This document shows, piece after piece, positions 18,542 through 26,898 of a stretch of DNA of 58,853 nt. A program made the position numbers and the translations under genes. Each line of letters starts with the position of its first letter. Position 1 is the first letter of the stretch. The notes under the pieces were generated by a model. That model was not told the origin of the DNA and made no database searches. It saw only the letters and a list, made by a program, of their open reading frames with translations. Source of the stretch: Pseudoxanthomonas suwonensis. GTDB taxonomy: Bacteria > Pseudomonadota > Gammaproteobacteria > Xanthomonadales > Xanthomonadaceae. The stretch lies in assembly GCF_010093235.1 (NCBI RefSeq), contig NZ_PDWP01000025.1, forward strand, positions 1 to 58,853. Direction: 5' to 3'.

Positions 18542-19318
18542 ATGTCGCAACTGGATTTCGTCGTCGCCGTCCCGGCCCGGTACGCCGCCAGCCGCCTGCC
18601 AGGCAAGCCGCTGCGCCTGCTGGGTGGCGAGCCGCTGGTGCTGCACGTGGCGCGGCGCGCGCTGGCAGCTGGCGCGCGCGAGGTCTGGCTGGCCACCGAC
18701 GACGCGCGCGTGGCCGAGGCGGTGGCCGGGGAGGCGGGCGTGCGCGTGGCCATGACCTCGCCCGACCATGCCTCCGGTACCGACCGCCTGGCCGAGTGCG
18801 CCGCGATCGCCGGCTGGGACGACGACACCCTGGTGGTGAACCTGCAGGGCGACGAGCCGTTCGCCCCGGCCAGCGGCATCCGCGAGGTGGCCCGCACCCT
18901 GGCCGACAGCGGCGCCGCCATGGCGACCCTGGCCGCGGTGGTGCAAGAGGCGGGGGTCCTGTTCGACCCCAACACGGTCAAGCTGGTGCGGGCCGCCAAT
19001 GGCGATGCCCTGTATTTCAGCCGCGCGCCGCTGCCGTGGCCGCGCGATGCCTTCGCCCGCGACCGCAGCGTCCTGCCCGAAGGCGGGCACTGGCTGCGCC
19101 ACATCGGCATCTACGCCTACCGGGCCGGCTTCCTGCGCGCCTTCGCCGCCATGCCGCCGGGCGTGCTGGAGCGGATCGAATCGCTGGAGCAGCTGCGCGT
19201 GCTCGAGGCCGGGCACCGCATCGCCGTGGCCCTGACCCCCGAGCCGTTCCCGGCGGGGGTGGACACGGCGGAGGATCTGGAGCGCGCCGAGCTCCGCCTG
19301 CGGGAGTCGCGCGGATGA
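18542..19318 (+). CDS. kdsB: 3-deoxy-manno-octulosonate cytidylyltransferase (CMP-Kdo synthetase)
   Basis: A 258-residue nucleotidyltransferase that makes CMP-Kdo for the LPS inner core. The opening [19 protein letters not shown] binds [17 protein letters not shown] and [10 protein letters not shown] follow, with [12 protein letters not shown] and [13 protein letters not shown] in the second half. The ATG at 18542 has GGAGAGA upstream, and a -10-like TACAAT lies at 18512-18517, so it may have its own promoter 82 bp after lpxK. It overlaps the phosphatase gene by 4 bp. Confidence 0.95.
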   Translation: MSQLDFVVAVPARYAASRLPGKPLRLLGGEPLVLHVARRALAAGAREVWLATDDARVAEAVAGEAGVRVAMTSPDHASGTDRLAECAAIAGWDDDTLVVNLQGDEPFAPASGIREVARTLADSGAAMATLAAVVQEAGVLFDPNTVKLVRAANGDALYFSRAPLPWPRDAFARDRSVLPEGGHWLRHIGIYAYRAGFLRAFAAMPPGVLERIESLEQLRVLEAGHRIAVALTPEPFPAGVDTAEDLERAELRLRESRG

Positions 19319-19812
19319 GCACCACCCGGATCCTGGTCGTGTGCCTGGGCAACATCTGCCGCTCGCCGATGGCCGAAGGCGCGCTGCGGGCACGCATCGC
19401 CGGCTCGCACCTGGCCGGGCGGGTGGAGGTGGATTCGGCCGGCACCGGTGGCTGGCACGCCGGCGAGCCGCCGGACCGCCGCGCCATCGCCTGGGCCCGC
19501 CGCCATGGCGTGGACATCGGCGGACTGCGGGCCCGCCAGGTCCGTGCCCGCGATTTCGAGGACTTCGACTGGCTGCTGTGCGCCGACGCGGACAACCTGC
19601 GCGACGTGCGCCGCCTGGCCCCTCCCGCCGCGCGCGAGCGGGTGGCGCTGCTGCTGGACTGGGCCGGCACCGTGCCCGGCGGAGAGGTGCCCGATCCCTA
19701 TTACGGCGGCGATGACCACTTCGAGGAAGTCTGGGAAATGGTCGACGCGGCGGCACTGGCTGCGATCGAACGTCTTTCCAGCAGCGCCGGCTCCGGCATA
19801 ATCGTCCCATGA
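19315..19812 (+). CDS. Low-molecular-weight protein-tyrosine phosphatase
   Basis: A 165-residue enzyme. The P-loop [10 protein letters not shown] supplies catalytic C10 and R16 (CX5R), with the neighbouring C15 seen in many members; the general-acid loop is PDPYYGG. Its ATG overlaps the kdsB stop (ATGA), and it overlaps the next gene by 4 bp. In Gram-negatives such enzymes often dephosphorylate polysaccharide tyrosine kinases, but no such kinase is present here, so the target is unknown. Confidence 0.92.
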   Translation: MSTTRILVVCLGNICRSPMAEGALRARIAGSHLAGRVEVDSAGTGGWHAGEPPDRRAIAWARRHGVDIGGLRARQVRARDFEDFDWLLCADADNLRDVRRLAPPAARERVALLLDWAGTVPGGEVPDPYYGGDDHFEEVWEMVDAAALAAIERLSSSAGSGIIVP

Positions 19813-21221
19813 ACGCGGCGACCCTCCAGGAACTGCCTGCCGGCCTCGACTGGCTCAATGCCAACCCGGCGTCCCTCAACGCATTGCGCGGCCGCCCGGT
19901 CGTGCTGGCCTTCGTCAATGCCGCCTCGGCCTGGTGCGCCCAGCGCCTGCAGGAACTGGCGTACTGGCAGGCCCGCAACCCGGGCAAGCTGCACGTGCTG
20001 GTGCTGCAGGTGCCGCGCTTCGACAGCGAACGCCAGCCGCAGCGCTCGCTGAAGCTGCTGCGCCGCCACGGCAGCGCCTTCCCGGCGGTGCTGGACGCCG
20101 ACTGGGCGGCCTGGCAGCGTTACGGCATCGAGTCCTGGCCGACCCTGCTGCTGGTCGACGCCCAGGGGCGCGAGCGCGAGCGCATCGTCGGCCTGGCGAC
20201 CGACCTCGACCGCGCGCTGACGGCGCTGGCCGCGGATGCGCCGCCGCCGGGTCCCGAGGAGATCCGGCTGGTGGAGACGGTGCCCGAGCCGCGGCTGACG
20301 CTGCGTTTCCCGGCGGCCGTCGCCGCCAATGCCGAGCGCCTGTTCATCGCCGACAGCGGCAACCACCGCATCCTCGAGTGCACCCATTCCGGCCGCATCC
20401 TGCGCCAGTTCGGCCTGGGCACGGCCGATGCGATGGACGGCCCGCACGACCATGCCGCCTTCAACCGGCCGCAGGGCCTGGCCCTGGAGCGCGAGTACCG
20501 GTACGTGGCCGACACCGGCAACCACTCGCTGCGCCGGATCAACCTGCTCAACGGGACGGTCGACACGCTTTGCGGCAACGGCCGCGCCGGCGACCCGGTC
20601 GAAGGCCCGGTCGCCAGCACCCATACCTCGCTCAACCACCCGGTCGGCCTGGCGGTGGCCGCCAACCAGGTGCACCTGGCCTGCGCCGGCGACAACCGGC
20701 TGTGGAGCTACGACCTGGGCCGCGGCGAACTCACCCTGCGGGCCGGCACCGGCCGCCTGGAGATGCGCGACGGCAACGCACGGACAATGGCCTCGTTCGC
20801 CCAGCCCGCCGCCGTGGCGGCGGTGCAGCAGGTGCTGTACGTGTGCGACGCGCTGGGCTCGGCGATCCGCTCGCTGCAGCTGCGCAGCGACCTGGTCCAG
20901 ACCCTGGTGGGGCACGGCATGTGGGACTTCGGCGATGCCGACGGCCCGCGTGCCAACGCCCGCCTGCAGCATCCTCAGGGCATCGCCCTGAGCGCGGATG
21001 CGCCGCTGCTGTGGATCGCCGACAGCGGCAACGGCAGCCTGCGTACCCTCCGTCTTGGCGGCGGCGAGCTGAGCACCGTCAGCCTGCCGCGGCGTCTCCA
21101 TGGCCCCTCCGGCCTGGCCATCGGCGGCGGCGCGGTCTGGATCGCCGAGACCGACGCCCATGCCGTGCTGCGCTACGACATCGTCACCGGCGAACTGGGC
21201 GACGTGAACATCAGCGAATGA
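19809..21221 (+). CDS. Thioredoxin-like plus NHL-repeat protein (NHLRC2-like)
   Basis: A 470-residue protein with no signal peptide. Residues about 1-145 resemble a thioredoxin fold (VVLAFVNAASAWCAQRLQEL, then SWPTLLLVDAQGRE), but only one cysteine remains where CxxC would be. From about 160 to the end there are five or six NHL beta-propeller blades, recognised by repeats such as LFIADSGNHRIL, RYVADTGNHSLRRI and LLWIADSGNGSLRTL. The domain order matches NHLRC2-like proteins, whose biochemical role is unclear. It overlaps the genes on both sides by 4 bp (phosphatase and uvrC), so it is translated as part of that operon. Confidence 0.8.
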   Translation: MNAATLQELPAGLDWLNANPASLNALRGRPVVLAFVNAASAWCAQRLQELAYWQARNPGKLHVLVLQVPRFDSERQPQRSLKLLRRHGSAFPAVLDADWAAWQRYGIESWPTLLLVDAQGRERERIVGLATDLDRALTALAADAPPPGPEEIRLVETVPEPRLTLRFPAAVAANAERLFIADSGNHRILECTHSGRILRQFGLGTADAMDGPHDHAAFNRPQGLALEREYRYVADTGNHSLRRINLLNGTVDTLCGNGRAGDPVEGPVASTHTSLNHPVGLAVAANQVHLACAGDNRLWSYDLGRGELTLRAGTGRLEMRDGNARTMASFAQPAAVAAVQQVLYVCDALGSAIRSLQLRSDLVQTLVGHGMWDFGDADGPRANARLQHPQGIALSADAPLLWIADSGNGSLRTLRLGGGELSTVSLPRRLHGPSGLAIGGGAVWIAETDAHAVLRYDIVTGELGDVNISE

Positions 21222-23092
21222 GCAGTACCGCGGTGCCGGAGTTCGATGGCAAGGCCTTCGTCTCCGGCCTGAGCCTGGCCCCGGGCGTGTACCGCATGTA
21301 CGCGGCCGACGGCAGCCTCCTGTACGTCGGCAAGGCCGGCGCGCTGAAGCGGCGCGTGGCCAGCTATTTCAGCAACACGCCCAAGAGCCCGCGGATCCAG
21401 GCGATGGTCGCCCAGATCGCGCGCATGGAGGTCACGGTCACCCGCACCGAGGCCGAGGCGCTGCTGCTGGAAAACCAACTGATCAAGTCGCTGTCACCGC
21501 GCTACAACGTCTCGCTGCGCGACGACAAGAGCTATCCCTACGTGCTGCTGACCCGCGAGGAGTGGCCGCGGCTGGCCTTCCACCGCGGCCCGCGCGCGGT
21601 GCCGGGACGCTACTTCGGCCCGTATGCCAGCGCCGGCGCGGTGCGCGAGACCATGAACCTGATGCACAAGCTGTTCCGCCTGCGCAGCTGCGAGGACAGC
21701 GTGTTCCGCAACCGCAGCCGGCCCTGCCTGCAGTACCAGATCGGGCGCTGCAGCGCGCCGTGCGTGGACCTGGTCGCGGCCGCGGACTACGCCGAATCGG
21801 TGCGCCGCGCCTCGCTGTTCCTGGAGGGCCGCAGCGACGAACTGGGCAAGGAACTGTCGGCGGCGATGGAGAAGGCCAGCCAGGCGCTGGAGTTCGAGGA
21901 GGCCGCGCGCCTGCGCGACCTCATCACCCAGCTGCGCGGCATGCAGGCGCGCCAGTACGTGGACGGCCATGCCGCCAACCTGGACGTGATCGCCTGCGAG
22001 ATGCAGGGCAGCCATGCCTGCGTGCTGCTGCTGGCGTTCCGCGATGGCCGCAACCTGGGGACCCGCGCGTTCTTCCCGCGCACCAATGGCGAGGACAGCG
22101 CCGAGGAAGTGCTGGCCGCGTTCGTGTCGCAGTACTACGCCGAGCAGCCGGCGCCGCCGGAGATCGTGCTGGACCGGGCGATCCCCGACGCCGACGTGAT
22201 CGAGGCCGCGCTGGCCGAGGGTGCCACCCGCAAGGTGGTGCTGAAGTCCAGCGTGCGCGGCGAGCGCGCCGGCTACCTCGAACTGGCACGACGCAACGCC
22301 AGGGTCGCGCTGGCCAGCGAACTGGCCAGCCGCAACGCGCAGCACGCCCGCAGCGAGGCGCTGCGCGAGCTGCTGGGACTGGAGGAAGTGCCTTCCCGGG
22401 TGGAGTGTTTCGACATCAGCCACACGCTGGGCGAGGCCACCGTCGCCTCGTGCGTGGTGTTCGACCCGGCCGGCCCGGTGCGCAACCAGTACCGCCGCTA
22501 CAACATTACCGGGATCGAGCCGGGCGACGACTACGCCGCCATGCGCCAGGCGATCGAGCGCCGCTTCCGCCGCGCGATGGAGGCCGAGGCCGGGGTCGCG
22601 CCGGCTGGCAGCAATGCGGTGCTCCCGGACGTGCTGCTGATCGACGGCGGGGCGGGGCAGCTGGCCCAGGCGCGCGCGGCGCTGGCCGACCTGGGCGTCG
22701 AGAACGTGCTGCTGGTCGGCGTCTCCAAGGGCGAGCAGCGCCGTGCCGGCGACGAGACCCTGGTGTTCCCCGACGGACGCGAAGTGCGGCCGGGCGCGGC
22801 CTCGCCGGCGCTGCAGTTCATCCAGCAGGTGCGCGACGAGGCGCACCGCTTCGCCATCACCGGCCATCGCGGCAAGCGCCAGAAGGCGCGCACCACCAGC
22901 CGGCTGGAGGACATCCCCGGCATCGGCCCGCGCCGCCGCGCCGCGCTGCTGAAGCATTTCGGCGGCCTGGGCGGGCTAAAGGCCGCCGGCGAGGAGGAGA
23001 TCGCACGGGTGGAAGGCATCAATGCGGCCCTTGCCGCGCGCATCTACGCTAACCTGCACGGGCTGCCGGTGCCCGGCGACGATTCCCCGTAA
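21218..23092 (+). CDS. uvrC: Excinuclease ABC subunit C
   Basis: A 624-residue nucleotide-excision-repair nuclease. The GIY-YIG domain (GVYRMY then LLYVGKAG, about 23-40) makes the 3' incision. A UVR motif (ALEFEEAARLRDLI) for UvrB contact lies near 225-240, the RNase H-like C-terminal nuclease domain near 380-540 (ECFDISHTLGEATVASCVVF and LLIDGGAGQL), and tandem helix-hairpin-helix motifs (IPGIGPRRRAALLKHFGG) end the protein. The ATG overlaps the previous stop (ATGA). Confidence 0.97.
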   Translation: MSSTAVPEFDGKAFVSGLSLAPGVYRMYAADGSLLYVGKAGALKRRVASYFSNTPKSPRIQAMVAQIARMEVTVTRTEAEALLLENQLIKSLSPRYNVSLRDDKSYPYVLLTREEWPRLAFHRGPRAVPGRYFGPYASAGAVRETMNLMHKLFRLRSCEDSVFRNRSRPCLQYQIGRCSAPCVDLVAAADYAESVRRASLFLEGRSDELGKELSAAMEKASQALEFEEAARLRDLITQLRGMQARQYVDGHAANLDVIACEMQGSHACVLLLAFRDGRNLGTRAFFPRTNGEDSAEEVLAAFVSQYYAEQPAPPEIVLDRAIPDADVIEAALAEGATRKVVLKSSVRGERAGYLELARRNARVALASELASRNAQHARSEALRELLGLEEVPSRVECFDISHTLGEATVASCVVFDPAGPVRNQYRRYNITGIEPGDDYAAMRQAIERRFRRAMEAEAGVAPAGSNAVLPDVLLIDGGAGQLAQARAALADLGVENVLLVGVSKGEQRRAGDETLVFPDGREVRPGAASPALQFIQQVRDEAHRFAITGHRGKRQKARTTSRLEDIPGIGPRRRAALLKHFGGLGGLKAAGEEEIARVEGINAALAARIYANLHGLPVPGDDSP

Positions 23093-23097
23093 GACTG

Positions 23098-23730
23098 ATG
23101 ACCCTGACTGTCCCCACCTGGCTGACCCTCGCCCGGATCGTGATGATCCCGGTGCTGGTGCTGGTGTTCTACCTCCCCTACGGGTGGACCAACTTCGTCT
23201 CCGCAGGCGTATTCATCCTCGCGGCGGTAACCGACTGGCTCGACGGCTGGGTGGCCCGCCGCTATGGCATGCACTCGGCCTTCGGGGCATTCCTGGACCC
23301 GGTGGCCGACAAGCTGATGGTCGCCGTGGCCCTGTTCCTGATCGTGCAGGGCCATCCCACGCCGTGGATGGCGTTCTGGGCGGCGGTGATCGTGGGCCGC
23401 GAGATCGCGGTCTCGGCCCTGCGCGAGTGGATGGCCGAGCTGGGCCAGCGGGCGATGGTGAAGGTGGCCATGATCGGCAAGGTCAAGACCACCGCGCAGA
23501 TGATCGCGCTGTCCTGCCTGCTGTATTCGGTCAGCCCGAACCTGGCGCCCTCGGGCATCTGGATGGGCGAACTGGTCTTCCACATCGGCGACTGGCTGCT
23601 GGCCATTGCCGCGCTGCTGACCCTGTGGTCGGGTTTCCAGTACCTGCACGCGGCGTGGCCGGCGCTGCGCGAGGACGAGGCCGCTTCGGCCGCCCGTTCG
23701 AAGGCGAAGAAAATGCACGGGACCAGTTGA
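23098..23730 (+). CDS. pgsA: CDP-diacylglycerol--glycerol-3-phosphate 3-phosphatidyltransferase
   Basis: A 210-residue inner-membrane enzyme that commits CDP-diacylglycerol to phosphatidylglycerol and cardiolipin. The CDP-alcohol phosphotransferase signature DGx2ARx8Gx3Dx3D is intact (residues about 44-66, from DGWVARR to DPVADK), with about five or six transmembrane helices. It lies 5 bp after uvrC. Its stop codon sits within the -35 element of the following tRNA promoter. Confidence 0.94.
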   Translation: MTLTVPTWLTLARIVMIPVLVLVFYLPYGWTNFVSAGVFILAAVTDWLDGWVARRYGMHSAFGAFLDPVADKLMVAVALFLIVQGHPTPWMAFWAAVIVGREIAVSALREWMAELGQRAMVKVAMIGKVKTTAQMIALSCLLYSVSPNLAPSGIWMGELVFHIGDWLLAIAALLTLWSGFQYLHAAWPALREDEAASAARSKAKKMHGTS

Positions 23731-23754
23731 CAGGTTTCGTGAAAACCCTAAAAT
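23727..23754 (+). promoter_or_regulatory. tRNA-Gly promoter overlapping the pgsA stop
   Basis: A perfect -35 TTGACA (23727-23732) is followed by a 16-base spacer and -10 TAAAAT (23749-23754), 13 bp before the mature tRNA. The pgsA TGA is part of the -35 hexamer. Confidence 0.75.
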
Positions 23755-23767
23755 GCGCGTCTCCCAA

Positions 23768-23843
<76 letters not shown>

Positions 23844-23860
23844 GATCGATGGTCGTGGCG

Positions 23861-23918
23861 AACCCCTGAAGGGGTTGGGCGACGACTCGACAAGGCCCCG
23901 GAGACGGGGTTTTGTTTT
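23861..23918 (+). terminator. Hairpins after the first tRNA-Gly, second one terminator-like
   Basis: Hairpin one: AACCCC and GGGGTT around TGAA (23861-23876). Hairpin two: CCCCG and CGGGG around GAGA (23896-23909), directly followed by TTTTGTTTT. The second has the form of an intrinsic terminator, which would separate tRNA-Gly 1 from the downstream tRNA-Cys and tRNA-Gly 2 unless read-through occurs. Confidence 0.6.
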
Positions 23919-23960
23919 GAGGGTCTCTCCGGCGGCTTGCCGCTGGCGGTACCGGTCACC

Positions 23961-24034
23961 GGCCTGGTGGCAGAGTGGTTATGCAGCGGACTGCAAATCC
24001 GCGTACGCCGGTTCAATTCCGACCCAGGCCTCCA
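23961..24034 (+). tRNA. tRNA-Cys(GCA)
   Basis: A 74-nt cloverleaf with encoded CCA. The acceptor arms are GGCCTGG and CCAGGCC, the anticodon loop is CTGCAAA (anticodon GCA), and the T-loop is TTCAATT. It lies between the two identical tRNA-Gly genes. Confidence 0.96.
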
Positions 24035-24060
24035 TCGGTACCGGCGCAAGAAAAACTCAT

Positions 24061-24136
<76 letters not shown>

Positions 24137-24167
24137 ATCCGCCGGCCACCCACGGGTGGCAGGCAAG

Positions 24168-24201
24168 ACGAAGCCCCGGTCCCCCGGGGCTTCGTCGTTT
24201 T
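24168..24201 (+). terminator. Intrinsic terminator of the tRNA cluster
   Basis: A 12-bp perfect stem, ACGAAGCCCCGG (24168-24179) with CCGGGGCTTCGT (24184-24195), a TCCC loop, then CGTTTT. It ends the tRNA transcript and separates it from the convergent lacI-type gene. Confidence 0.85.
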
Positions 24202-24238
24202 CCTGCACCAGCCAGGGCCGCGCCTGCGCTGGGTGGCC

Positions 24239-25249
24239 TCAGCGGCCCGGCGCCGGCCCGGTGGAGTGGCGGATCTGCAGCTGGTACGGCACGCGCACCA
24301 TGTGCGCCGGCCCGTGGCCGTCGATCGCGGTGATCAGCTGCTGGGCGGCGATCCGTCCCATCTCGCGGCTGGGCTGGCGCACCGTGGTCAGGCTGGGCCA
24401 GACCTGGCGCGAGATCGGGGTGTCGTCGAACCCGAACACCGAAAGCTGCCCGGGCACGGGCACGCCGCGCGCGGCCGCCTCGTAGAGCACGCCGCAGGCG
24501 GTGTCGTCGTTGGCGGCGAAGATCGCGGTCGGCGGGTCGTCCATGTCCAGCAACTGGCGCGCGCCGGCGATGCCGGGTTCGAACGAGAACTCGCCTTCCA
24601 CCACCAGGTCCGGATCCGGCTCGATGCCGGCCTGGCGCAGGCCGTCGAGGTAGCCGGCCAGTCGCCACGCGCGGCCGCCGTGGCTGCGGTGGCCGGTGAT
24701 GTGGGCGATGCGCCGGTGCCCGAGGGCGACCACGTGGGCCATCATGTCGGCCGCTGCGGCGCGCTCGTCCAGGATCGCGCCGATGCCGCCGTTGTCGCGC
24801 TTGGCGGAGATGGTCGCGTAGCGCACGTTGAGCTCGCGCAGCCGCTTGAGCAGGGCGGCGTCGTCGGTCAGCGGCGGGGTCAGGATCAGGCCGTCAGGGC
24901 GGTACTGGGTGATCAGCGTCTCGACCGAATCGACGTGGCCGCGCTGGCCGAAGTCCACCGGCCGGAGGGTGAGCCCGTAGTGGGACTGCTCGCAGGCCGC
25001 CAGCACGCCCTCGATCACTTCCATGATGTAGCTGGGCGAGGGGTTGTCGTACAGCAGCGACACCAGGTACGAGCGGCGGCCGGCGAGGCTGCGCGCGGAG
25101 GTGTTGGGGCGGTACTTCAGCTGGCGCGCGGCTTCCTCGACCCGGAGCCGGGTTTCCTCGCGGACGTTGGGCTCGCGGTTGAACACCCGCGAGACGGTCT
25201 TCATGGACACGCCCGCGGCGGCGGCAACATCCTCGATCCTGGCTCGCAC
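24239..25249 (-). CDS. LacI-family transcriptional regulator
   Basis: A 336-residue regulator. The N-terminal HTH RIEDVAAAAGVSMKTVSRVF and hinge NTSARSLAGRRS are canonical for LacI proteins; the rest is a periplasmic-binding-protein-like sugar-sensing domain (RYATISAKRDN, IFAANDDTACGVL, VFGFDDTPISR). The GTG at 25249-25247 is chosen because GGGGAGG precedes it by 6 bases and the HTH begins right after it. The neighbours are tRNA genes, with no sugar-use genes near, so it acts elsewhere or on itself. Effector unknown. Confidence 0.9.
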   Translation of the reverse strand: MRARIEDVAAAAGVSMKTVSRVFNREPNVREETRLRVEEAARQLKYRPNTSARSLAGRRSYLVSLLYDNPSPSYIMEVIEGVLAACEQSHYGLTLRPVDFGQRGHVDSVETLITQYRPDGLILTPPLTDDAALLKRLRELNVRYATISAKRDNGGIGAILDERAAAADMMAHVVALGHRRIAHITGHRSHGGRAWRLAGYLDGLRQAGIEPDPDLVVEGEFSFEPGIAGARQLLDMDDPPTAIFAANDDTACGVLYEAAARGVPVPGQLSVFGFDDTPISRQVWPSLTTVRQPSREMGRIAAQQLITAIDGHGPAHMVRVPYQLQIRHSTGPAPGR

Positions 25250-25362
25250 TGGTCCTCCCCGAACCCCGCGACAGGCGGCGGGTCGCGACATTCTAGCGGA
25301 GCGCGCCCCGGCAACGGCCGCGCCGGTGGCACAATGCCCGCGCGGTGCGACCGGCAACCTCC

Positions 25363-25449
25363 GCCCGGGTGGTGAAACTGGTAGACACTGGAGACTTAAA
25401 ATCTTCCGGCCGCAAGGCCATGCGGGTTCGAGTCCCGCCCCGGGCACCA
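25363..25449 (+). tRNA. tRNA-Leu(TAA)
   Basis: An 87-nt class II tRNA with a long variable arm and encoded CCA. The acceptor arms are GCCCGGG and CCCGGGC, the anticodon loop is CTTAAAA (anticodon TAA), and the T-loop is TTCGAGT. Confidence 0.96.
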
Positions 25450-25533
25450 CATCCGGAACCGGACCGCCCGCCGGCCAGGCGCCGCGCGCGGGCCGCCGCC
25501 GGTCCGGCCCCGCAATCCCCACGCTGGAGCCAC

Positions 25534-26832
25534 ATGCAGGCGATCGAGAACGAGGTCCCGCTTCCCCCCGACGACGCCCCGGTCGCGGTCATCGGCCTTG
25601 GTTACGTGGGACTTCCGCTGGCAGCGGCGCTCGGCGCAAGGCGGCGGGTGGTCGGCTTCGATGTCGACGCGTCGCGCGTGGCCGAGCTGCGCAGGGGCCA
25701 CGACCGTACCCGCGAGCTGTCGGCCGAGACCCTGGCCGCGGCCGCCGGCCTGGAGCTGTCTTCCGATCCGGCCGTGCTGGAAGGCTGTGCGGTCTACATC
25801 GTGGCCGTGCCCACGCCGATCGACCCCTCCCACGAGCCGGACCTGGGGCCGCTGCGCGAGGCGACGACGCTGGTGGCCGGCGTGCTGAAGCGGGGCGACC
25901 TGGTCATCTACGAATCCACGGTCTACCCGGGCACGACCGAGGAGATCTGCGTGCCGATCCTGGAGGCCGGTTCCGGGCTGCGCTTCAACGTGGACTTCAG
26001 CTGCGGCTACAGCCCCGAGCGGGTGAGCCCCGGCGACCACCTGCGGCGCCTGGCCGACATCCGCAAGATCACCTCCGGCTCGCATCCGGCCGCGGCGCGC
26101 GCGGTCGACGCGCTGTACCGCTCGATCATCACCGCCGGCACCTGGCCGGCGCCGTCGATCCGGGTGGCCGAGGCGGCCAAGGTGGTGGAGAACATCCAGC
26201 GCGACGTGAACATCGCCCTGGTCAACGAACTCGCCCTGGTGTTCGACCGGCTCGGCATCGATACCGGCGACGTGCTGGAAGCGGCGGAGACCAAGTGGAA
26301 CTTCCTGCCGTTCCGGCCCGGCCTGGTCGGCGGCCACTGCATCGGCGTGGACCCGTACTACCTGCTGCACAAGTCGCGCAGCGCCGGCTTCCATCCCGAG
26401 CTGATCCACACCGCGCGCGAGGTCAACGAACGCGTGGTCGGGCACGTGGCGGCGAAGGTGCTGGCCCTGCTCGGCGAGCGCGGACGCACGCCGGCGCAGG
26501 CGCGCATCCTCGTCCTGGGCGTGACCTTCAAGGAGAACTGCCCGGACCTGCGCAACAGCCGCGCGCTGGACCTCGTTCGCGGGCTGGGCGCAGCCGGCGC
26601 CAGGGTCGATGCGGTCGACCCCTGGGCGGATCCGGCCGAATCCGCGGCACTGGGCGCACCGTTGCGTCCGGAGCCGGAGGAGGGCGCCTATGACGCCATC
26701 GTCCTGGCGGTGGCGCATGCCCAGTTCCGCGACTGGGACGCGGCGCGCGTGCGCGCGCTGGGACGTCCCGGCGCGGTGGTCTACGACGTCAAGTCGGTGT
26801 GGCCGCGCGAGGCCGTGGACGCGCGGCTGTAG
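25534..26832 (+). CDS. UDP-N-acetyl-hexosamine 6-dehydrogenase (VipA/TviB/WbpO type)
   Basis: A 432-residue nucleotide-sugar dehydrogenase that oxidises C6 of a UDP-sugar to the uronic acid in two NAD-dependent steps. The Rossmann motif VAVIGLGYVGLPLA starts near residue 14; YESTVYPGTTEE and GYSPERVSPGD follow; the catalytic cysteine is in GGHCIGVDPYYLLHK, and the C-terminal domain has LGVTFKENCPDLRNS. GGHCIGVDPYY points to the UDP-GlcNAc/UDP-GalNAc group rather than to UDP-glucose dehydrogenase. The ATG at 25534 has GGAG 5 bases upstream. It stands alone, without glycosyltransferases, so the polysaccharide it serves is not visible. Confidence 0.88.
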   Translation: MQAIENEVPLPPDDAPVAVIGLGYVGLPLAAALGARRRVVGFDVDASRVAELRRGHDRTRELSAETLAAAAGLELSSDPAVLEGCAVYIVAVPTPIDPSHEPDLGPLREATTLVAGVLKRGDLVIYESTVYPGTTEEICVPILEAGSGLRFNVDFSCGYSPERVSPGDHLRRLADIRKITSGSHPAAARAVDALYRSIITAGTWPAPSIRVAEAAKVVENIQRDVNIALVNELALVFDRLGIDTGDVLEAAETKWNFLPFRPGLVGGHCIGVDPYYLLHKSRSAGFHPELIHTAREVNERVVGHVAAKVLALLGERGRTPAQARILVLGVTFKENCPDLRNSRALDLVRGLGAAGARVDAVDPWADPAESAALGAPLRPEPEEGAYDAIVLAVAHAQFRDWDAARVRALGRPGAVVYDVKSVWPREAVDARL

Positions 26833-26898
26833 GCGCCTCCGCCCCGGTCCGCGTCGCGGATGGCTAGACTCGTGGGCCTGGTCCCGCGAGGAGGCAAG

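Noticed and set aside
24239-25249. Genomic island between the tRNA genes, with the LacI gene as cargo
   Set aside because: No integrase, no duplicated tRNA 3' end flanking the gene beyond the full tRNA copies, and codon use and GC match the surroundings.
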